The notes beneath the pieces are model-generated. The model searched no databases, was not told the origin of the DNA, and saw only the letters and a list, made by a program, of their open reading frames with translations. DNA of 64,000 nucleotides from Chryseobacterium indicum (GTDB lineage: Bacteria; Bacteroidota; Bacteroidia; Flavobacteriales; Weeksellaceae): the NCBI RefSeq assembly GCF_021504595.1, contig NZ_JACSGT010000001.1:1178001-1242000 (forward strand). The letters are read 5' to 3'. Of this stretch, positions 39,380-46,687 are shown in pieces. Made by a program: the position numbers and the translations under genes. Positions within the stretch are counted from its first letter, which is position 1. Each line of letters starts with the position of its first letter.

Positions 39380-39690
39380 TATTTTTTATATAGGTTAGAA
39401 GAATGGAAAGGGATTAATTTATGCAGGTATATATTATAAATGTGTAGAAGTTACGCAACTTCTTGTAAATACTTGTGTATATTTTATATAGGTTTAGGAG
39501 TAGAATGTGTCTTTTTTACACAGGGGTAAAATTATTGGGACACCTTCAAGATTTTTACTCAGGTAGCTGTTTGTAACTTTATTACTCAGGTACAGCAAAA
39601 ATCTGTGTCTTTTTTGTGCAGGTTGAGTAATGAAAAATGTTTAATTTATGATAGGTAAAATAATAACCTGTATAGAATTTACTCTTATTT
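39380..39690 (+). repeat. iteron-like array, about 32-33 bp period
   Basis: Ten degenerate direct repeats of the form TTTTTTnnn[C/T]AGGT. The [C/T]AGGT-type cores start at 39391, 39424, 39456 (CAACT), 39489, 39521, 39560, 39587, 39619, 39652 and a decayed 39684. Spacing is 33, 32, 33, 32, 39, 27, 32, 33, 32 bp, averaging about three helical turns. The best units share TGTGTCTTTTTT before the core. It is non-coding and looks like an array of protein-binding sites; which protein is unknown. Confidence 0.6.
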
Positions 39691-39826
39691 TTATAATAGC
39701 TGGGTTTATGGTAATGTAAAATTTTTTGTGCAATAATCTTTATATAAAGATTGGTTTGAGCTATAAAAAAATATTTCTTATTTTTGCTGAAAATTAACAC
39801 CTTATAGTTGTAGTAATCTTGCTTAT

Positions 39827-40194
39827 ATGAAAAACCTAATTATAGTATATGATGATTGGTGTCCTTATTGTATTCGTTTTTCAAAGTTGATAAAGAAATT
39901 TGATATTTTGAGAAAAATATCTTTTTTTAAGTTGAGAAAAGACAGTATTGATATTGAGAATTTTGATAATAATCTAGCACTAAAAAAATGGCTTCTTATA
40001 AAAATGGTATATGGATGTATGGTTTTGAATCCATTTATAGAATACTCAAAGAAATTCCTTTATTCTGGTTTTTCATTCCACTATTTTACTTTTTAAAGAT
40101 TACCAGAATAGGTGATTTTTTGTATGATGAATTTGCAATTAAAAGAAAAATTATTCCAATTCATTGTGATGAAAATTGTAAAATAAATTATTAG
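39827..40194 (+). pseudogene. DCC-family thiol-disulfide oxidoreductase, frameshifted
   Basis: The first frame (ATG at 39827) gives MKNLIIVYDDWCPYC, with the DxxCxxC active site of DUF393/DCC proteins, and the second frame (from 39988) continues the family with SYKNGIWMYGFESIYRIL and a hydrophobic helix, ending at 40194. Joined they give about 121 residues, the family's normal length. The switch is at a run of seven A (39982-39988) which in the first frame reads CTA AAA AAA, a perfect A_AAA_AAA slippery site; a -1 shift restores the protein. A lost A, a sequencing error or programmed frameshifting would all explain it. Confidence 0.75.
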
Positions 40195-40203
40195 TTCAAC
40201 ATT

Positions 40204-40525
40204 TTATAGCCAATAATTCAATTTGTTTTTATCAAAAGGTAAATTGAATTTATTGTAGTCATCAAAAATTTTAAGGTTATTAATCTCATTATGGGTAATA
40301 ATTTTAAGCCTTTCTATTAGATTAAAAATAGTCTTATCATCATTAAAAGTAAATTTTCTTTCTTTTAATTTTTTAGACTTTTTATATGCGTCTAAAAAAT
40401 TATCATTTTTATTTTTAATCATAATCCCGTCACAATAAAAATTAACGGTTCCTTCTTTTATAGAATTTTCGAAATTTAAATTAGGTTTATTAAGTTTTTT
40501 TAATACTTTAAAATTATTATTTGAA
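40204..40525 (-). pseudogene. RNA ligase, C-terminal fragment (split by IS982)
   Basis: The frame is open from the IS edge at 40525 to the stop at 40204. It encodes NFKVLKKLN...KEGTVNFYCDGIMIKNKND and continues with a helical C-terminus ending KNKLNYWL. The EGTV and IMIKNKN segments look like nucleotidyltransferase motifs IV and V of T4 Rnl1-type ligases. It joins in frame to the N-terminal fragment at 41502 when the IS and one copy of the 8-bp duplication are removed, giving the continuous sequence YTSNNNFKVLKK. It has lost its start and is surely not functional on its own. Confidence 0.8.
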
Positions 40526-41501
40526 ACTCGTAGTGCATTATCAAACGAGATTTATTTTTAGGTTGTTTATATTTCTATCAAAAATAAATCTATTCAAAAA
40601 CTGAATAGTTGTAAGGGTTGTAATTTTAGCCAAAATTCTTGTTTTAAAACCTTCAAAAGTTTTGGCGTAGTTTCTTCTAATCATAAATTGGTCACAAAGT
40701 TGAGAAAATAATGTTTCTATTCTCTTGCGATATTTTTTGAACTGATAGAACTGTGGTTTGTAGTCTTTTTGATTTTTCCTTTTAGGGGTTTCCAACTCTA
40801 TATTTACCTCATTGAATAAGTCTAATTGAATGCTTTGGGACAAATAACCTTTATCACCAAGCAACACACAATCAGACATTTGATGTTTTATATCCTGTAG
40901 AAAATGGATGTCGTGAACAGATGCAGGAGAAATGTCAAAACTCTGAAAAACCCCAGAAATAGAACAAACTGCATGTAATTTATAGCCATAAAAATGGAGA
41001 TTCTGCGAAGCGCAAAATCCTTTGCTGGGATAAGCGTAATCTACATCTTTACAAATCTTGCTTCTGGAACAACGGGATATTTTACATACTTCCAAAGGCA
41101 TGCTATCTACTACGAAGTAGTTTTCAAATTCATTAAATTTATCCACCATTTTCTTTCTTATTTCTTCAATAAAAGGAAATAGTTTTCGCTTTCTCCTATT
41201 GTAAACACTTCTATCAATTTTTGGTTCAATTTCAAAACCCTTTATATCTCTAAAAAGTTGATGTTCGGAATCAATGGACTTAAATTCAGCCAAAATAATC
41301 AAACTAATTAACTCTATATCAGACAGTTTTGGTTTTATTGGTTTAAAATAAAAATTTTCAATTTCTGATATTTCTCTTAAATTATCTAAAATTAAATTGT
41401 AACTTGCTTCAAGGTTGCTCATAATCGTATTTGATTGGTAGTCAATACAATATACTAATTTCTAGTTATTTGAGCAACCTTTTTTATAATGCACTGCGAG
41501 T
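40526..41501 (-). mobile_element. complete IS982-family insertion sequence
   Basis: A 976-bp element with imperfect terminal inverted repeats ACTCGTAGTGCATTAT (40526-40541) and, on the other strand, ACTCGCAGTGCATTAT (41486-41501). It is flanked by the 8-bp direct repeat TATTTGAA (40518-40525 and 41502-41509). It carries one intact transposase gene. It inserted into an RNA ligase gene. The clean ends and duplication point to a recent insertion. Confidence 0.92.
40541..41422 (-). CDS. IS982-family transposase
   Basis: A 293-residue DDE transposase, full length for IS982. The catalytic Asp is in VVDSMPLEVCK and the second in LLGDKGYLSQS; the C-terminal KKYRKRIETLFSQLCDQF carries the Glu. KSIDSEHQLFRDIKGFEIEPKIDRSVYNRRKRKL is typical of the family's N-terminus. 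No frameshift is seen, so it should be active. Two decayed relatives lie at 42160-42906 and 56742-57425. Confidence 0.93.
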   Translation of the reverse strand: MSNLEASYNLILDNLREISEIENFYFKPIKPKLSDIELISLIILAEFKSIDSEHQLFRDIKGFEIEPKIDRSVYNRRKRKLFPFIEEIRKKMVDKFNEFENYFVVDSMPLEVCKISRCSRSKICKDVDYAYPSKGFCASQNLHFYGYKLHAVCSISGVFQSFDISPASVHDIHFLQDIKHQMSDCVLLGDKGYLSQSIQLDLFNEVNIELETPKRKNQKDYKPQFYQFKKYRKRIETLFSQLCDQFMIRRNYAKTFEGFKTRILAKITTLTTIQFLNRFIFDRNINNLKINLV

Positions 41502-42165
41502 TATTTGAAGTATATTTGTTAACAGCTCCAATAGGATAAATTATGTCTTTACTATAATAGTTTAGAGTAAAAGGAACTTTTAAAGATATAATTTCAAAAA
41601 GTACAGTATGCTTTTCAATATCTTGTAGCTGATTAAAATAAAGTGTGTTGTATAATATGTCGGTTGCAATAGTGCCAGAGTAATGCTTGAAATTATTTTT
41701 ACAACATACGTAATAATTGCCTTTATATTTATATGAAATACCTAAGGCTCCATCAAGTTTTTCAGTTACAATTTTTTCCATTGGAAGTAAATCTATTATT
41801 TCTGGATAGACATCTTTTCTCTCGAAAAATTTTTTAAATGGTCGAACAATAATTTTACCAGCCTCATCTAATATTAGTCCCCTGCAAGAGAGAGTTGTAT
41901 AATTCCAATTTTTGTGTATTTTACATTTAGTTGTAAAATTGTATAACCATAGCGGAAATATTGGATGCTTAGTTTTATAGATATATCCCAACTCAATTAA
42001 AAGTTCTAATTCATCCAAACAGAAACTGTCTTGTTTTAAAAAATTAAATACTGATTGTTGCTTCCAATAAATCTTTTTTCTCCCCTCTCTAAACGAAAAA
42101 AAATTAAATGATTCGATTTCAGAAGAATCTATAGAATTACTTTTTTTAAATTCTATGTATTCGTC
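41502..42165 (-). pseudogene. T4 Rnl1-like RNA ligase, N-terminal fragment (split and truncated)
   Basis: The frame encodes the adenylyltransferase core: SCRGLILDEAGKIIVRPFKKFF followed by the nucleotidyl-lysine motif I TEKLDGALG, and YVCCKNN-type motif III-like strands, a pattern of RNA ligase 1 (RNA repair). Only a TTG lies at the apparent start (42018), and the frame stays open, without Met, to about 42165, where sequence of an IS982 remnant begins; so the 5' end is lost. The 3' end is cut by the complete IS982 at 41501 and continues at 40525. The gene is therefore dead at both sides. It was probably cargo in tRNA repair or defence. Confidence 0.8.
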
Positions 42166-42906
42166 ATCAGAATTACAGTTATTTAGATGTATTTCAGGAA
42201 CCGATTTGGACGGAAAAATTGAAAGAAGTGTCTATAATAAAAGAAAGAGAAAACTTTTACCTTACATTGAAAAGATCAGAGAAACTTTAAGCAACAAGTT
42301 TTCGGATTTTACCGATGTGTTTATTGTAGATTCAACGCCAATTGAAATATGCAAAATCAGTAGAGCAAATCGCTCGGCAATCTGCGCAACAGATGAAATT
42401 AAACCTTCTTTTGGATATTGTGCCGCACAGAAATCAAGATATTTTGGCTATAAACTTCATGCAGTTTGCGACAAGAATGGAATTTTTCATTCTTTCGATT
42501 TTTCACATGCAAACGTTCATGATGTTAATTACCTTAATGACATTAAAGAAAATTTTCAGAATTGCCTGTTAATAGGAGATAGAGGATATATCAGCAAAGA
42601 AATTCAGATGGATTTATTCAACTATTCTAGGATTAATCTTTCAGTTCCGATGCGTAAAAACCAACATGATTTTGTAGAGTTTTCAAGAACAAAATCAAAA
42701 ATCAGGAAGAGGATTGAAACCAATATCTCGCAATTGTGCGGACAGTTCACAATCAACACCAACTTTGCAAAAACATTTCAAGGTTTAGCAACAAGAATAG
42801 TGTCTAAAATAACTTCTTTTACGATGATTCAATACCTAAATTTCTTCGTATTTAAGAGAAGTTAGAACAAGCTAAAAGTTAATTTGTGCTAAATGCACAA
42901 CAGGTT
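42160..42906 (+). mobile_element. IS982-family remnant, 5' truncated
   Basis: The frame from about 42167 to the stop at 42865 encodes most of an IS982 transposase (LQLFRCISG, VDSTPIEICK, GDRGYISKEIQ, RKRIETNISQLCGQF) but lacks the first roughly 75 residues found in the intact copy. The right end at about 42890-42906 resembles the terminal repeat (AAATGCACAACAGG). The left end is missing, replaced by the ligase fragment. The protein is diverged from the neighbour, so it is an older insertion. Confidence 0.85.
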
Positions 42907-42960
42907 TTCAATAATATATTTTTGCACAATTTTTTGCAACTTGATTATCTATTATTAAAG

Positions 42961-43016
42961 TTTCGTCATAACGAAATTATACTATTTCATATAGGTCGTA
43001 AATGCGGTTATATTTG
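42961..43016 (+). promoter_or_regulatory. putative promoter with operator-like palindrome
   Basis: TATATTTG (43009-43016) matches the Bacteroidota -7 box, with TTTC (42985-42988) about 20 bp upstream as a weak -33. TTTCGT CATA ACGAAA (42961-42976) is a 6-bp inverted repeat just upstream. It would drive the secreted small gene at 43142. Confidence 0.4.
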
Positions 43017-43141
43017 CTGTGGTTTTACTAGACTGTTTTACTTTTACATAGATTAAACCGACAAATGTAGATGATGCTTCTCAAAAATGAGAAGTTGCTT
43101 CGTAAATTTTTATCCGCAATCAATCATTAAAAAACACCGCA

Positions 43142-43551
43142 ATGAAAAACAAACTATTTCTTTTGGCACTAAGTTTTTGTTTTGTAGGGACTTTTGCGCA
43201 ATCACAAAAATGTAACAAAACAATAGAGGCTTCTGACAGCATTGAAGTAATCAATGTAAAGGACGGAAATACCTACTGTGTCACAAAAAACATCACCGTC
43301 AAGGAGATTATGCTTAATGGTGGCAACCTTCTCATTAATGAGGCGTTACGGTACTGCATACCGGCACATTTACCGGCAGAAAAGACAAAGTTACTAATGT
43401 GTTGATTTACGGAAAACTAGAAACACGTAATTTGGTGATGAACCAACTTCTTGCTACTTTCCAATTATTTGGAAAAGGAACTATGGCATTCGTTAATGCG
43501 CCAACTAAAGAGGTGGCAAAGGAAGTTGATGCAACATATTCCTCCCTCTAG
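43142..43551 (+). pseudogene. small secreted protein, frameshifted
   Basis: The start encodes a good signal peptide (KLFLLALSFCFVGTFAQ) and a mature part to about codon 67 that then goes out of frame; the first frame stops at 43405. In another frame from about 43345 the sequence continues in protein-like fashion (VTVLHTGTFTGRKDKVTNVL ... GTMAFVNAP) and ends at a TAG at 43549-43551. One indel near 43340-43350 would restore a single protein of about 136 residues. I do not recognise the family. It is probably decayed cargo. Confidence 0.6.
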
Positions 43552-43593
43552 AATATATCCCTTCTAAGATTAGAAAACTGCAGAAAAGAAATT

Positions 43594-44226
43594 TCAGTTT
43601 CTCCCAAAAACTTTGATGATTGCCTCAGTCTTGTTATTCACGTGCAGTTTCTGGTAAATATTGTAGCAGTGTGCTTTTAGGGTGTTGATGGATATTTCCA
43701 GTCGTTCTGCTATTTCTTTGTAAAGATTTCCTTCCGCCAAAAGTTTCATTATTTCGTGTTCTCGCTGTGTTAGTACCGATGCTCCGTTCGGTTTTTTGTT
43801 GTTGAATAGGCGGTTTACCAATATTCTTGCAATATCGGGATTCATCGGGCTTCCTCCTGTGTAGAGATCTTTCACGGCACTGATGATAAATTCCGGTTTG
43901 CTGCGCTTTAAAATGTAGGAGGAAGCTCCGGCTTCAAGGGCTTCGAAAACGGTTTTGTCGTCTTCAAAGGTGGTGTAAACCATAAATTCTATTTCCGGAA
44001 ATCTCGGTTTTAGCTCTTTGATACATTCTAGTCCGCTGCCATCGGGAAGACCAATATCCATAAGCACAATATCGGGCTTGGATAATGGCAGGTTTTTCAA
44101 GGCGGAAGTTTTGTTGTCGAATACTCCTGTAACGGAGAAGTTTTTTTGTGTGGTGAAGATATCCAACAACAACTCCTGTATGTCGGAATTGTCTTCTACA
44201 ATGGCTATTTTTATTAAGTTTTTCAT
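43594..44226 (-). CDS. NarL/LuxR-family response regulator
   Basis: A 210-residue response regulator from the ATG at 44226 (a longer in-frame start would overlap the kinase remnant). The receiver domain has the acidic pair EDN at the start, the phospho-acceptor Asp in DIVLMDIGLPDGSG, a conserved Thr in VYTTFED and Lys in YILKRS. A C-terminal LuxR-type helix-turn-helix follows (LTQREHEIMKLLAEG ... ISINTLKAHCYNIYQKL). Its natural partner, a histidine kinase, lies just upstream but has lost most of its length. The regulator itself is intact. Confidence 0.9.
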   Translation of the reverse strand: MKNLIKIAIVEDNSDIQELLLDIFTTQKNFSVTGVFDNKTSALKNLPLSKPDIVLMDIGLPDGSGLECIKELKPRFPEIEFMVYTTFEDDKTVFEALEAGASSYILKRSKPEFIISAVKDLYTGGSPMNPDIARILVNRLFNNKKPNGASVLTQREHEIMKLLAEGNLYKEIAERLEISINTLKAHCYNIYQKLHVNNKTEAIIKVFGRN

Positions 44227-44252
44227 TATAAAAATGGTTTCCTGTTGTACAA

Positions 44253-44520
44253 CTATCTTTTGGCAATTTTCGTTTTCAAGGTATAGCTCGTTCCGAAAGC
44301 CCCGGTTAAACAAGAGTATTCCGCGCCTACGTACGTCATTCTGTCGGTTATGTTTTTCAGTCCGTTGCCTTTGGATTGTTCAGCGTCATTTATTCCTTTT
44401 CCATCATCCGCTATTTTTATGCAGAGTTTGTCTTGTTCCACATAAAATTCCAGAAGAACTTGTTCAGCGTCGGAATGTTTTGCAGCATTGTTGATGATCT
44501 CTTTTGCCGCCAAATAAAGA
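44253..44520 (-). pseudogene. histidine kinase, C-terminal ATPase fragment
   Basis: The frame SLYLAAKEIINNAAKHSDA carries the N box, and DDGKGI (G1) and NGLKNI (G2) follow, so this is the HATPase end of a NarX-type kinase. Everything upstream, including the dimerisation His, is missing. The frame changes at about 44520 into the sequence of MgtE. The stop is 26 bp before the response regulator start, the normal arrangement of a kinase-regulator pair. Confidence 0.85.
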
Positions 44521-44857
44521 CTTCTTCTTTTTTACCTTCGGAAAGTTCTGAAATGATATCAGCAGCATCATCGGAATCCATTTCCTGAATCATTTCTTCT
44601 GCTATTTCTTTGGCAGAAAAAGATTCTATTAGTTTTCCTCGCTCATCCTCATCAAGTTCTAGTAATACAGAGGAAGAAATATCGTTATCTATACAATCTA
44701 GTAAGAATTTTTGTTCAGTAACGGTAAATTCTTGTAGCAGTTCGGCTATATCAGCAGGGTAAAGTTCTTCCAACAACAGTTTAGACTGCATAATATTTCT
44801 TTCGGAAATACAGTTTTGCAAAGAAGGAATAATATGTTGGAAATTTTGCTCAGCCAT
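44521..44857 (-). pseudogene. mgtE: MgtE magnesium transporter, N-terminal fragment
   Basis: From the ATG at 44857 the protein reads as the cytosolic MgtE N domain: repeated helices such as ELYPADIAELLQEF, LDEDERGKLIESF and MDSDDAADIISELSEGKKEEV. At about residue 113 the similarity ends at a junction with the kinase fragment and the frame continues only as out-of-frame kinase sequence to 44417. The CBS and membrane domains are missing. A deletion joined two unrelated genes here. Confidence 0.85.
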
Positions 44858-44994
44858 GGGAATAATGCGAATTCTAAATGCTTCTGCGAAAGTACAAATT
44901 TAAAGCAAGTTAAACAAAATAGTATTGTTCTTACCTTAGTTTGTATATAAAACATCAATTCCACAATTCCACAATTCCAAAATAAATGTACTAA

Positions 44995-45029
44995 AACCAG
45001 AAACGCCGTAGTCTATTGTAGACTACTCC
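44995..45029 (+). repeat. 35-bp repeat with hairpin, copy 1
   Basis: Starts AACCAGAAACGCC, then the inverted repeat GTAGTCTA-TTG-TAGACTAC (45008-45026), then TCC. The same 35 bp recur at 45228-45262 except that the 3-nt centre is CAA instead of TTG, which is its reverse complement. The two copies bracket a 200-bp segment upstream of the DGR target gene. Confidence 0.75.
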
Positions 45030-45195
45030 TAGTGGTTTAAAATTCTAATAATGAGTTGTTTAGAAAAAAAAACTAACCAAAAGGGGCAAAAAATGGGGTG
45101 CAAAAAAAGCGATTATAGAGCCATATATTCAAGATATGGTAACTCTTTATAAAACAAAGACAAAAGGGTAAAATGTTGGTTATTAGTAAATTTTA

Positions 45196-45226
45196 TTTGC
45201 AGAAAAGAAATATGTACTTATATTTG
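45196..45226 (+). promoter_or_regulatory. Bacteroidota-type promoter of the DGR target gene
   Basis: TTTG (45196-45199), a 19-bp spacer and TATATTTG (45219-45226) match the phylum's -33/-7 consensus exactly. Transcription would begin near 45232, so the hairpin repeat at 45228-45262 would lie at the very 5' end of the mRNA, about 80 nt before the ATG. Confidence 0.75.
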
Positions 45227-45227
45227 C

Positions 45228-45262
45228 AACCAGAAACGCCGTAGTCTACAATAGACTACTCC
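45228..45262 (+). repeat. 35-bp repeat with hairpin, copy 2
   Basis: Same as the copy at 44995-45029, with palindrome GTAGTCTA-CAA-TAGACTAC at 45241-45259. It starts within two bases of the predicted -7 box and would form a hairpin at the 5' end of the target-gene transcript. Confidence 0.75.
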
Positions 45263-45340
45263 ATTTCTACCAAGGAAAAAAATTGAAGTAGAAACACACA
45301 AAATCTACAAAAAGTATTAATTAAAAAAACGTTTAAAAAA

Positions 45341-46573
45341 ATGAAAAAAAGAATTTTATGTATGAGTGCCTTGTTTATAGGTGCTTTATCTTTTGCACAA
45401 ACGGGCGTAGGTATAATGACCGAGAAACCACAAGGAACCTTCCACGTAGATGCCGTAGGTGATAACGCTACTACAGGCACACCGACCACCGCACAACAAG
45501 CTAATGACTTTATTGTTACCAATACAGGTAATGTGGGTATTGGTACTACGACGCCTAACGCAAGTGCTTTGCTACAAGTAGAAAGCACCACCAAAGGCTT
45601 TTTGCCTCCACGAATGACCAACGCCCAAATGAAGGCTATTGCCAGCCCAGTAGATGGGCTTATGGTGTACAACACTACTTTAAACTGTATGGCGTACCAT
45701 ACCAATGGTTCTTTTAACTGTACACACAATGCACCAAGCCTACCAGCACCTACTGCTCCACTTGGGAGTACTTATACCGCTCATTTTAATGGTATTACAG
45801 CAGGGGTTTCTGTAAACAATACTTTAGCTACTTACACTACTGGCGAAACTTTCGACCAAAATGCTACTTGTGCTAATAGTATGATATCTGCTCAGGGTTG
45901 TGGTGTATTGACTACCGTAACAGGTGCTAGTGGTACAGTTTACAATTTGGTAAACATCAACGGACAGTGCTGGATGACTACTAACTTAAAAGAAGTACCT
46001 ACCAACTTTTCTGGTTATACGGCAACCAGTTGGTTAGCTACCACCCCAGGCGACCAAGGCTATTGGGGGTATTACAACACCGCTACTACCAATGGTACTG
46101 CCGGTTGGGGAGTTGCCGAACCAGCTGCTAACGAAGGCTTATTATACCAATGGAGTGCTGCTATGAACAACTCTATTACCGAGCGTAGCCGTGGCGTTTG
46201 CCCACAAGGTTTTCATATACCCAGCGACTGTGAGTGGATGTACTTAGAGCACGGACAAGGAATGGCATTGAGTGAGCAAATACTAACAGGTTGGAGATCC
46301 AATACAGCAGACAACCAAGGTACCCCCGGTTACAAACTGCGTAGCCAAGGCGCTGGGCAAACCAACGCCTCTGGATTTTCTGCCCTGCTTGCAGGCAGCC
46401 GCAATACCTCTGGCACGTTCAGCAATCGTTCGTCTTACGGCCTCTGGTGGTCGTCATCGGCTTCGGGGACGTCTAATGCTTTCTTCCGCACCTTGGGCAC
46501 TGGCAGCCGTGGTGTGTACCGCTACGCCCTCAGTAGAGCGTACGGCTTTAGTGTTCGTTGTCTCAAGGATTAG
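45341..46573 (+). CDS. DGR target protein: secreted, C-type-lectin-like (FISUMP) with variable C-terminus
   Basis: A 410-residue exported protein. The signal peptide ends at LSFAQ; residues 21-110 hold a GVGIMTEKP and LPPRMTNAQ module also seen in the protein at 38158. Residues about 190-410 resemble the Fibrobacter-succinogenes-type paralogous (FISUMP) C-lectin fold: NINGQCWMTTNLK, CPQGFHIPSDCEWMYLE, WWSSSASGT and the final FSVRCLKD. The last 60 residues are the VR. Fourteen codons between residues 353 and 401 differ from the template: S353, S357, S361, Y366, L368, F382, T384, G386, S389, Y393, Y395, L397, S398, Y401. These form the expected ligand-binding face. No C-terminal sorting signal is visible. 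It is the diversified product of the DGR. Confidence 0.93.
   Translation: MKKRILCMSALFIGALSFAQTGVGIMTEKPQGTFHVDAVGDNATTGTPTTAQQANDFIVTNTGNVGIGTTTPNASALLQVESTTKGFLPPRMTNAQMKAIASPVDGLMVYNTTLNCMAYHTNGSFNCTHNAPSLPAPTAPLGSTYTAHFNGITAGVSVNNTLATYTTGETFDQNATCANSMISAQGCGVLTTVTGASGTVYNLVNINGQCWMTTNLKEVPTNFSGYTATSWLATTPGDQGYWGYYNTATTNGTAGWGVAEPAANEGLLYQWSAAMNNSITERSRGVCPQGFHIPSDCEWMYLEHGQGMALSEQILTGWRSNTADNQGTPGYKLRSQGAGQTNASGFSALLAGSRNTSGTFSNRSSYGLWWSSSASGTSNAFFRTLGTGSRGVYRYALSRAYGFSVRCLKD
46377..46569 (+). repeat. DGR variable repeat (VR)
   Basis: The 3' end of the target gene, aligned without gaps to the template at 47767-47959 (offset 1390). There are 19 differences in about 193 bp, and each is at a position that is A in the template (to T 8, G 6, C 5). 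The last 28 bp (46542-46569) are identical and would hold the initiation-of-homing site; immediately after it the copies diverge (T TAG in VR, C TAA in TR). Confidence 0.95.
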
Positions 46574-46619
46574 ATTTATTGGATATTTGATTTATTTAAG
46601 CGAAAATTTTTTATAAAAC

Positions 46620-46670
46620 AAAGAAGTAAAAAAATATAAGACATTTGTTTTTATGTTTTTTTGCTTCTTT
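46620..46670 (+). terminator. 19-bp hairpin downstream of VR
   Basis: AAAGAAGTAAAAAAATATA (46620-46638) pairs over 19 bp with TATGTTTTTTTGCTTCTTT (46652-46670), with two G-U pairs and a 13-nt loop. It begins 50 bp after the VR end. In known DGRs a hairpin or cruciform just after VR aids target recognition; this one is AT-rich and may instead, or also, be a terminator of the target gene. Confidence 0.55.
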
Positions 46671-46687
46671 TTATATACTCTGAAAAT

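Larger units (their letters stand above)
38980..39826. other. non-coding region with repeats and hairpins
   Basis: An 850-bp non-coding region upstream of the secreted gene and the mobilisation genes. It contains spaced TTTGG..AATCTGGA repeats (39022-39098), small hairpins (39151-39199) and a roughly 32.5-bp-periodic degenerate repeat array (39380-39690), each listed separately. No open frame of interest is seen. Confidence 0.7.

Noticed and set aside
39380..39690. CRISPR-like periodic repeats
   Set aside because: Only short cores of about 10-15 bp recur with degenerate sequence; there are no identical repeats or unique spacers and no cas genes, so an iteron-like array is more likely.
45256..45729. 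Minus-strand open frame opposite the start of the DGR target gene
   Set aside because: Val/Ala/Pro-rich shadow of the secreted target protein; it has no family features and no promoter.
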